Below are positions 1-7,226 of a DNA stretch of 7,226 nucleotides, in pieces. The stretch's first letter is position 1; each line of letters begins with the position of its first letter. A model generated the notes under the pieces. That model had not been told where the DNA came from. It did not search any database and saw only the letters and a list, made by a program, of their open reading frames with translations. Source of the DNA: Treponema sp. (GTDB lineage Bacteria; Spirochaetota; Spirochaetia; Treponematales; Breznakiellaceae); NCBI GenBank assembly GCA_031257695.1, contig JAIROB010000115.1:1-7226 (forward strand), read 5' to 3'. The translations under genes and the position numbers were made by a program.

Positions 1-1799
1 TCCGCGTCCGCGGGGATCAGGGGCGCGGCGAAGGAGGCCAGCCGTTTGATAGCCGCATCCGCCCGGGACGCGTCCCTGGAGCGGATCGTAAAGCGGATCA
101 GCCGGGTATAGGGCGGGAAACCCAGCAGTTCCCGCTGGGCCAGCTCCGCCTCAAAAAAGCCCTCCACGTCCAGCGCGCAGGCCCTGGTTATGGCAGGGTC
201 TTTGGGCCGCAGGGTTTGCACGATCACCTTGCCGTCGGGGAAGTAACGGCCCGCCCGGCCCGCGACCTGGACGATGAGCGAAAAGGTCCGTTCCGCGGCC
301 CGGAAATCCGGCAGGTGGAGCCCCGTATCCGCCAGGACCACCCCCACCAAACGCACCCCGGGGAAGTTGAGTCCCTTGGCAACCATCTGGGTTCCCAGCA
401 GTATGTCGGCGCCTCCGGCTTTAAAAATATCCAGGGTTTCCGCCAGGCTGCCCTTTTTCCCGGTGGTGTCCGCGTCCGCCCTTCTGAGGCGGAGGTTCGG
501 GAAAGTCCGGGCGACTTCCTCCTCGATCATCTCCGTGCCAAAACCCGTAAACCCCGCTTCCAGGGATCCGCATTGGGGACAGGCTGTGGGGGGAACCACG
601 GAATAGCCGCAATAATGGCAGATCGCCCGGCCCCGGCTTTTGTGGTAGGTCAGGGACACGGAACAGTGTTTGCAGGTAAGCTCGTAGCCGCACTGTTTGC
701 AGTGGTAAAAGTAGGCAAAGCCCCGCCGGTTCAGAAACAGTATGCTTTGCCTGCCGAGTTGGGCGGTTTTCCGCAGCTCCTCCTTGAGCTCCGCGGTGAG
801 GCAGCCTTCGGTGTGTTCCAGGCTCACCGGCACGATTTCCGGCGTTCTGCCCCCGGAAAGCCGGCGGCTCAGGTCCAATCTGACAATGCCCCCCTGGTTC
901 ATCAGGTTCCAGGCTTCCGCGGAGGGGGTGGCGGAACCCATGACCAGCCGGGCGCCGCTCGTCGCTGCCCGGCGCATGGCAACCTGCCGGGCGTGGTAGC
1001 GGGGGGTGTTGCCGGATTTGTAGGAACCGTCGTGTTCCTCGTCGATGATGATAAGCCCCAGATTACGCAGGGGGGCGAAAACCGCGCTCCGGGGCCCCAC
1101 CACGATCCGCACTTCCCCGGATCTGATCCGCAGCCACTCCGCAAGCCTTTTGCTGGGGCTCATCCCGGAGTGGATTGTGGCGGCTATGGGGCCGAAACGG
1201 CTGCCAATCGCCTCCGCGGTCTGGTGGGTCAGGGAGATTTCCGGAACCAGGTAGATCACCGTCGACCCCCCGGCTATCGCGGTTTCCGCGGCGCGGAGGA
1301 ACACCTCGGTTTTCCCCGAACCGGTGATGCCGAAAAGGTAGCAGGGCCGCGGTTTTTCAGCGGGGGCGCCGCTCTCCGTAATCGCCGCGAGCGCCATTTC
1401 CTGTTCCTTCGAGAGGACAAGGGGAGCGGAAGCTATTTCATCGCTTTCGCCGGAAAACGCGGAATAGCCGCCTGCCCTCCGTCCCGAGGGGATCATCGCC
1501 GCCAGCGCTTCTCCGGGGCCGCAGAGGTAGTAGCCGGCCATCCATTTGGCCAGATCAATGTCCTCCCCGTCGAAGATCGGCTCCGCGTCCACCACCCGGC
1601 GCACCGCCTTTATCGCTTCTTCGGCTACCCCGGGGGGCGGTTCCGGCCTTTCGCCGATGACGTAGCCGGTCATTTCCCGCCTGCCGAAGGGCGCCATGAC
1701 CCGCTTGCCGGGAGCGGCTTCGCCTTTGGGGTCCATGCGGTAGGCAAAAACCGAATGATCCCGAAGGGGCAGGTCGAAAACAATGTCCAGAAAGGGCAT
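1..1799 (-). CDS. priA: Primosomal replication restart helicase PriA (3' end of gene missing)
   Basis: PriA is a 3'-to-5' superfamily 2 DNA helicase that recognises stalled or repaired forks and reloads the replicative helicase. 599 codons lie in the window, reading leftward from ATG at 1799-1797; the last 50-100 residues and the stop lie beyond base 1. Visible landmarks: an N-terminal 3'-DNA-binding region (about 1-110); Walker A GITGSGKT at residues 157-164; the DEEH box at 253-256; and a zinc-binding insert with eight cysteines in four CxxC pairs (C367/C370, C376/C379, C394/C397, C407/C410). Further on are LLGTQMVAKG and the helicase motif VI sequence QVAGRAGR. All catalytic and zinc ligands seen are intact. 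The ATG follows the TAA of the upstream glycosylase gene with no intervening base (TAAATG). GGAAGG about 10 nt upstream is a plausible ribosome-binding site inside that gene, so the two are probably co-transcribed and translationally coupled. Identity is very secure. Confidence 0.97.
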   Translation of the reverse strand, partial: MPFLDIVFDLPLRDHSVFAYRMDPKGEAAPGKRVMAPFGRREMTGYVIGERPEPPPGVAEEAIKAVRRVVDAEPIFDGEDIDLAKWMAGYYLCGPGEALAAMIPSGRRAGGYSAFSGESDEIASAPLVLSKEQEMALAAITESGAPAEKPRPCYLFGITGSGKTEVFLRAAETAIAGGSTVIYLVPEISLTHQTAEAIGSRFGPIAATIHSGMSPSKRLAEWLRIRSGEVRIVVGPRSAVFAPLRNLGLIIIDEEHDGSYKSGNTPRYHARQVAMRRAATSGARLVMGSATPSAEAWNLMNQGGIVRLDLSRRLSGGRTPEIVPVSLEHTEGCLTAELKEELRKTAQLGRQSILFLNRRGFAYFYHCKQCGYELTCKHCSVSLTYHKSRGRAICHYCGYSVVPPTACPQCGSLEAGFTGFGTEMIEEEVARTFPNLRLRRADADTTGKKGSLAETLDIFKAGGADILLGTQMVAKGLNFPGVRLVGVVLADTGLHLPDFRAAERTFSLIVQVAGRAGRYFPDGKVIVQTLRPKDPAITRACALDVEGFFEAELAQRELLGFPPYTRLIRFTIRSRDASRADAAIKRLASFAAPLIPADA

Positions 1800-2558
1800 T
1801 TAGGGGCCGCCTTCCGCGGCATAGGCGCTGTCCAGCTCCGCCAGCCGCTGCCGGAGCAGCTTCAGATCCTCCCACGCGGGACGGCGGTAAGAATCGTCCC
1901 GGAGCAGGGCGCTGGGGTGGTAGGTGGCAATCAGGGGGATGGTCAGGTCCTCCGCCGCTTCGTAGGGGACAAAACTTCCCCGCAGGCTCCCCATGGAGGC
2001 GCGGGTACGCAGCATGGTCTGGGCGGCAATCCTGCCCGCGCAGAGGATAATTTTCGGGTTGAGCAGCCGGATCTGCCGGGCGAGAAACCGGGAACACGCG
2101 GCGGTCTCCTCAGGCAGGGGGTCCCGGTTGTTCGGGGGCCGGCATTTTACGGTGTTGGCGATGAAACAATTTTTCTCCCGGTAAAGGCCCACCGAGGCGA
2201 GCATCCGGTCCAGCAACTGTCCCGCCTTCCCCACAAAGGGCCTGCCGGAGGCGTCTTCCTCCGCGCCGGGGCCTTCGCCTATGACCAAAACCAGGGGCCT
2301 GGCTGCGCCCTCGCCGGGGACGGCGTTTTTCCGGCCCCCGTGGAGGGAACAGGCCTGGCACCGGCCTATCTCCGCGGCCAGGGTTTCAAGCGAATCCGCC
2401 GGGACGGGTGCATCCGCCGCGGCCCCCTTCTCCGCCGCCGGGATCTCCCCGTCATCGAAAAAAACATAGTCCCGGTCCGGTCCCCGGTAGCCGTCCCGGA
2501 GAACTGCATCCGCCATGTCGAACAGACGGGCGAGCGCGGCCTTGTTATCAGCGGTCAT
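1800..2558 (-). CDS. Family-4 (4Fe-4S) uracil-DNA glycosylase
   Basis: A 252-residue uracil-DNA glycosylase of the iron-sulfur family 4 (thermophile UdgA type, also annotated as SPO1 DNA polymerase-related). It would excise uracil from DNA as the first step of base-excision repair. Motif A is GEGPGAEED (94-102), followed by the conserved FVGKAGQLLD (108-117), NTVKCRPPNNRDP (135-147), and motif B HPSALLR (214-220). The four likely cluster ligands are C67, C70, C139 and C155; the 16-residue gap between the last two matches the thermophile enzymes as I remember them. Residues 1-55 are an acidic, low-complexity extension before the catalytic domain. The ATG start has no good Shine-Dalgarno; instead an extended -10 sits exactly where transcription would begin at the ATG (see the promoter entry). 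The gene heads the pair with priA, and both act on damaged DNA or forks. Confidence 0.93.
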   Translation of the reverse strand: MTADNKAALARLFDMADAVLRDGYRGPDRDYVFFDDGEIPAAEKGAAADAPVPADSLETLAAEIGRCQACSLHGGRKNAVPGEGAARPLVLVIGEGPGAEEDASGRPFVGKAGQLLDRMLASVGLYREKNCFIANTVKCRPPNNRDPLPEETAACSRFLARQIRLLNPKIILCAGRIAAQTMLRTRASMGSLRGSFVPYEAAEDLTIPLIATYHPSALLRDDSYRRPAWEDLKLLRQRLAELDSAYAAEGGP

Positions 2559-2579
2559 GGCGCCAGTATAGCATTTTTG
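2559..2579 (-). promoter_or_regulatory. Extended -10 promoter giving a probable leaderless glycosylase-priA mRNA
   Basis: Read on the minus strand, TGCTATACT (2573-2565) fits the extended -10 consensus TGnTATAAT at 8 of 9 positions. No convincing -35 is seen at 16-18 bp, which is tolerated for extended -10 promoters. Six bases (GGCGCC) separate the hexamer from the ATG at 2558, so the normal start point falls on the A of the ATG. This predicts a leaderless transcript, consistent with the absence of a Shine-Dalgarno. The position is inferred from spacing alone. Confidence 0.6.
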
Positions 2580-2590
2580 TGTTGGTATAA

Positions 2591-4903
<2,313 letters not shown>

Positions 4904-4923
<20 letters not shown>

Positions 4924-6124
4924 CGCCAGCGTTTTTCTTCTGGGGTTGATCCTGCTGCTCCTGGGGGGCGGGGTCGTTTTTATCATCCTGGCGGTGCGTT
5001 CAGACCCCATTGAGGAAGCCCTGTCCGGGGACCGACCCATTTCCACCCTCTTTGTCATCGAGGATCAGGAAAAACCCCTGAGCTCCTACGTGCTGTTCTA
5101 CTACCCTCCCACCAGACGGGCGGCTATCTTCGACATCCCCGGGGAAGTCGGGCTGATCCTGTCGCGGATCAACCGTGTGGACCGGATCGACACGGTGTAC
5201 GATCCCGGCAGACCCGCTTTGTTTGAAGCCGAAGTGGAAAAACTTTTGGGCATAGAGATCAATTTTTCCGTGGTCATGGAACTGGAAAACCTGGGCAAGA
5301 TAGTGGACTGGATCGAAGGGGTGGAACTGTTCATCCCCGCGCGGGTGGAGATCTACGAGGAGGACGCCGTCATCCTCTTTCCCTACGGAAAAACCCGGCT
5401 GGACGGGGATAAATCCCGGAGCTATGTCAGGTATGAGCTTCCCGAGGAGGACCGGGAAACGGCCTATTTCCGCAGGCAGCGGTTCTTCTCCGGCCTGATA
5501 AAGCGGCTGGGGGAAAAGGCCGACTACCTTAAAAAGTCAAACGTGGCCCAGCTTTACCACCCCCTGCTCAAGACCTCCATGGATCAGCGGACCCGGGTTC
5601 GGCTTTTCGACGAGCTTGCCAGGATCGACATGGACCGGATAAACATTCAGTCCGTGCAGGGCGCAATCCGGGAAGTTTCGGGAAAGCCCCTGCTTTTCCC
5701 CCTGTACGACGGCAATCTGATAAAAGAAATCGTCCGTCAGTCCATGGCAGCCCTGACCAGGCAGCAGGAAGGAGCGGTTTCCGACAGGGTCTTTACGGTG
5801 GAGATCCTCAACGGCACCGCCGTCACCGGCCTTGCGGGAAGGACCGCGGATCTGCTCCGGGGATTCGGCTACGACGTCATTTCCATAGGGAACGCCGACC
5901 GGAACGACTACGAAACAACGGAAATTATCGACCGCTCCGGCCAGGATGCCATGGCCGGAACCTTTGCCGACATTATCCGGTGCCGGAATATCCGCGTTGA
6001 TACCCAGACCGCGGAAAACATCGAATTGGGGATCGAGATAACTATCCAAAATCTGGCGTATCGTTCAGATTTCACCCTCATTATTGGAAAGGACTTTAAT
6101 GGAAGGTACGTTACAGGTGGATGA
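4904..6124 (+). CDS. LCP/LytR-like single-pass membrane protein with LytR_C domain (divergent)
   Basis: A 406-residue envelope protein. A short basic N-terminus (MRKTKGD) leads into one hydrophobic segment (about 9-31), a signal anchor leaving the rest outside the cytoplasmic membrane. Residues about 45-205 resemble the LytR-CpsA-Psr domain, best seen at VMELENLGKIVDWIEGVEL and at R176-x6-D183...R191-Q192, which matches the family's YxR...D..R..RQ region. Residues about 297-365 match the LytR_C domain: FTVEILNGTAV, then LAGRTADLLRGFGYDVISIG and the following NADRNDYETTEIIDRSG. LCP enzymes transfer lipid-linked glycopolymers to peptidoglycan. Here the early GSDxR and RxDT motifs are not recognisable and the SIPRDT motif reads DIPGEVG (77-83), so the classic reaction may be altered or lost. 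It starts at TTG with a strong Shine-Dalgarno, overlaps nadD-yqeK by 20 nt and is overlapped by rsfS. An LCP gene between yqeK and rsfS is, as I recall, also found in some clostridia. Confidence 0.8.
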
Positions 6125-6461
6125 CAAGGCCACCGCCCTTGAACTTGCCGCCCTTATCAGGGACCATCGCGGGGAATCGGTGATCGTGATGGATCTGCGG
6201 GACATGAACTACTGGACCGATTTTTTTGTGATTGCCACGGTCACCAGCAGCGCCCATTTACAGGGCCTGCAGCGGCACATCAGGGACTATGTCCGGGAAA
6301 AGGGCATAGAACCCCTCAGTCATCACAGGAAAACCAACCCCGACGACGGATGGAACCTTACGGATCTGGGGAACATCGTAATTCATCTTATGTCCGAAAA
6401 ATCCCGCTCTTTCTACGAACTGGAACGGCTCTGGAGCGCCGCGGTGATCATAGACCTCTAG
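6099..6461 (+). CDS. rsfS: Ribosomal silencing factor RsfS (Iojap/YbeB)
   Basis: RsfS binds ribosomal protein uL14 on the 50S subunit and blocks joining with 30S, lowering translation in stationary phase or starvation. The 120-residue protein covers the family's whole length. MDLRDMNYWTDFFVIATVTS (31-50) matches the conserved strand-loop with the DxF/YFVI core, and GWNLTDLGNIVIHLM (84-98) followed by FYELERLW (105-112) is the diagnostic C-terminal half. I chose ATG 6099 over the in-frame TTG at 6084 because AAAGGA (6088-6093) stands 5 nt before it. It begins inside the LCP-like gene, overlapping by 26 nt, and ends the operon. Its partner in the operon, Obg, also acts on the 50S subunit, and rsfS beside nadD is a widely conserved pairing. 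Confidence 0.96.
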   Translation: MEGTLQVDDKATALELAALIRDHRGESVIVMDLRDMNYWTDFFVIATVTSSAHLQGLQRHIRDYVREKGIEPLSHHRKTNPDDGWNLTDLGNIVIHLMSEKSRSFYELERLWSAAVIIDL

Positions 6462-6484
6462 AAGCCTGCGCTTGGGAACCGCGT

Positions 6485-6518
6485 GGAAATACCATGACCC
6501 GACGGTCTTGGTATTTCC
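6485..6518 (+). terminator. Strong hairpin after rsfS, probable operon terminator
   Basis: GGAAATACCA (6485-6494) and TGGTATTTCC (6509-6518) form a perfect 10-bp stem. After one T-T mismatch, GACC/GGTC (6496-6499, 6504-6507) extends it by 4 bp to a CGAC tetraloop (6500-6503). The downstream run is only TTATT, so a classic U-tract is weak. It begins 24 nt after the rsfS stop and lies between convergent genes. It could equally be a processing or stability element. Confidence 0.6.
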
Positions 6519-6535
6519 TTATTGCATAAGCAATT

Positions 6536-6560
6536 AAACAAAACGCCCGGCATTTTGTTT
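6536..6560. terminator. A-rich/T-rich inverted repeat, possible bidirectional terminator
   Basis: AAACAAAA (6536-6543) and TTTTGTTT (6553-6560) are perfect inverted repeats around a small GC core (CGCCCGGCA, 2 further base pairs and a 3-nt loop). On either strand a T-rich tract ends the repeat, the usual form of a shared terminator between convergent genes. The GC core is short, so efficiency is doubtful. Confidence 0.45.
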
Positions 6561-6577
6561 ACCCGCGGTTCCTCTGT

Positions 6578-6802
6578 TTATTCGTCAAAATCGTCGTCGT
6601 ACCCGACATCGTCCTCTTCGTAGTCCTCAAAATCGTCATCATCATCATCGTCGTCATCATCGAAATCGTCGTCGTCATCGTCGAATTCTTCCTCAAAATC
6701 GTCGTCCAGATCGTCAAAATCGTCCTCGTCTTCCAGATCGTCATCATCGTCCAGAGCCGATAAAGAGGGAAAAACGCGTTTATACCCATCGAACAGAACC
6801 AT
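6578..6802 (-). CDS. Small hyper-acidic Asp/Glu-rich protein of unknown function
   Basis: A 74-residue protein I do not recognise. A short head, MVLFDGYKRVFPSLSAL (1-17), carries the only basic residues (K8, R9). The remaining 57 residues contain 45 Asp/Glu, including runs of D6 and D10, broken by single Phe, Leu or Tyr residues, plus one VGY. No signal peptide or membrane segment is visible, so it should be cytoplasmic and very acidic. I chose ATG 6802 because GGAG (6812-6809) is 6 nt upstream and a promoter precedes it; an earlier in-frame ATG at 6841 overlaps the -10 box and cannot be transcribed from it. It is downstream of htpG in the same orientation, but with its own promoter, and converges on rsfS. 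Acidic tails of this type occur in nucleic-acid mimics, RNA polymerase delta subunits and chaperone-like buffers of basic proteins, but the sequence alone cannot choose among them. A low-complexity spurious frame is less likely given the clear promoter and Shine-Dalgarno. Confidence 0.72.
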   Translation of the reverse strand: MVLFDGYKRVFPSLSALDDDDDLEDEDDFDDLDDDFEEEFDDDDDDFDDDDDDDDDDFEDYEEDDVGYDDDFDE

Positions 6803-6866
6803 AGTATTCTCCGTTACAGTATATAATTTCCCTTGAAACATAAGGGGAAGGTTCCTTATCTGTCAA
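6803..6866 (-). promoter_or_regulatory. Promoter and ribosome-binding site of the acidic protein gene
   Basis: On the minus strand a perfect -35 TTGACA (6866-6861) is followed after 18 bp by TATGTT (6842-6837, 4 of 6 matches). The predicted start is near 6830, giving a leader of about 28 nt that contains GGAG (6812-6809) 6 nt before ATG 6802. A second hexamer, TATACT (6823-6818), has no matching -35 and would cut off the Shine-Dalgarno, so I favour the first. This contrasts with the leaderless-looking promoters at 2559-2653. Confidence 0.6.
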
Positions 6867-6911
6867 CCGGTTTCTACCTTATATTTGTACTTTTTTTGCC
6901 CCCACCGGCAA

Positions 6912-6940
6912 CCGACGGAGCGGCCGGGCCCTTCCGCCGG
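6912..6940 (-). terminator. GC-rich hairpin after htpG, possible terminator lacking a U-tract
   Basis: On the minus strand CCGGCGGA (6940-6933) can pair with TCCGTCGG (6919-6912) over 8 bp with one G-U wobble, around a 13-nt loop. It starts 5 nt past the htpG stop. No T-run follows on the minus strand; the nearby T7 is on the plus strand. It may terminate htpG weakly or simply protect the 3' end. Confidence 0.3.
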
Positions 6941-6945
6941 ATCCC

Positions 6946-7226
6946 CTACTTCGACAGCAGCCGGTTCAGGCGTTTGACAAAGTCCGCGGGGTCCTGGACC
7001 TTGATCCCCTCCACCAGCAGCGCCTGGTCCAGCAGCACCGTCGCCACGTCGGCGATCCGCTCCTCCTCCGCGTCCTGCAACGCGGCGACAATGGGATGAT
7101 CGCCGTTTACCTCCAGGATGGGCTTTATCTCCGGCAGCTCGGTCTGCCCCATGGCCTTGAGCATCTGCGCCATCTGCATGGTGGGATCCTTCTCGTCCGC
7201 CACGATGCACGAGGGGGAGTCGTGGA
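6946..7226 (-). CDS. htpG: Chaperone HtpG (Hsp90 family), C-terminal end only
   Basis: The last 92 residues of bacterial Hsp90, an ATP-dependent dimeric chaperone; the ATPase and middle domains lie beyond the right edge. The stretch DSPSCIVADEKD matches the conserved DSPxCxVxDExD of the C-terminal domain. It is followed by MAQMLKAMGQ, KPILEVNGDHPIV, then a helical dimerisation tail with VLLDQALLVEGIKVQDPADFVKRLNRLL and the TAG stop at 6948-6946. The reading frame is open to the window edge (first whole codon at 7224). The tail lacks any EEVD-like motif, as expected for a bacterial protein. The next gene downstream in the same direction is the hyper-acidic protein, 143 bp away and with its own promoter. 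Confidence 0.95.
   Translation of the reverse strand, partial: HDSPSCIVADEKDPTMQMAQMLKAMGQTELPEIKPILEVNGDHPIVAALQDAEEERIADVATVLLDQALLVEGIKVQDPADFVKRLNRLLSK

Larger units (their letters stand above)
6475..6572. other. Potential four-way-junction element filling the convergent intergenic gap
   Basis: GGAACCGCG (6475-6483) is the exact reverse complement of CGCGGTTCC (6564-6572). Between these arms lie three consecutive hairpins: 6485-6518 (14 bp with one mismatch), 6521-6534 (ATTGC, loop ATAA, GCAAT) and 6536-6560 (A-rich/T-rich). Only T6484, TT6519-6520, T6535 and ACC6561-6563 are left unpaired at the junction. A further small hairpin, AAGC-CTGC-GCTT, directly precedes it at 6462-6473. The pairing is seen directly; a function as structured RNA, cruciform or repeat element is speculation. 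I do not recognise it as a known RNA family. Confidence 0.4.

Noticed and set aside
2458..2464. A7 homopolymer inside the glycosylase gene as a possible phase-variable frameshift site
   Set aside because: The frame is intact, the run is short, it reads as ordinary Val-Phe-Phe codons, and a repair enzyme is an unlikely phase-variable gene.
6578..6757. Triplet array as a CRISPR or tandem-repeat locus
   Set aside because: It is an in-frame Asp/Glu codon run without uniform repeats and spacers.
6559..6789. Alternative minus-strand frame rich in Met, Thr and Ile over the acidic gene
   Set aside because: It is the shifted reading of the GAY triplet run; it has no ribosome-binding site or conserved features.
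6803..6841. Upstream ATG (6841) giving a 13-residue longer acidic protein
   Set aside because: It overlaps the predicted -10 box and has no Shine-Dalgarno, whereas ATG 6802 has GGAG at 6 nt.

Overview
The window is about 7.2 kb of GC-rich, densely packed bacterial chromosome made of conserved housekeeping genes, with no mobile element, CRISPR array, rRNA or tRNA that I can see. The gene set (family-4 uracil-DNA glycosylase, priA, obg, a fused nadD-yqeK, an LCP/LytR-type membrane protein, rsfS, htpG) and the protein style suggest a spirochaete, most likely a GC-rich relative of Treponema such as a termite-gut or free-living lineage. This placement is inferred from impressions of the proteins and gene order, not from a database comparison.

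Layout: (1) 1-2558, minus strand: a family-4 uracil-DNA glycosylase (2558-1800) directly abuts priA (1799 to beyond the left edge), forming a DNA repair/replication-restart pair. (2) 2559-2653: a 95-bp divergent promoter region. Both sides carry a good -10 hexamer placed so that transcription would begin at, or one base from, the start codon, so both genes look leaderless. (3) 2654-6461, plus strand: a tight four-gene operon in which every gene overlaps the next (4, 20 and 26 nt): obg, nadD-yqeK, lcp/lytR, rsfS. It joins late large-subunit ribosome assembly (Obg), ribosome silencing (RsfS), NAD synthesis and probable Ap4A hydrolysis (NadD-YqeK), and an envelope protein. (4) 6462-6577: a short gap between convergent genes, filled almost completely by inverted repeats that can fold into a compact four-way junction and probably include a bidirectional terminator. 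(5) 6578-6802, minus strand: a small gene for an extremely acidic protein (45 of the last 57 residues are Asp or Glu, with single aromatic or hydrophobic residues between acidic runs). It has its own promoter with a perfect TTGACA -35 box and a good Shine-Dalgarno. (6) 6946-7226, minus strand: the C-terminal end of the chaperone gene htpG, running off the right edge.

The least ordinary parts are the leaderless divergent promoter pair, the hairpin cluster at 6462-6573, the hyper-acidic small protein next to htpG, the NadD-YqeK fusion, and an LCP-like protein that lacks several motifs expected of an active LCP ligase.
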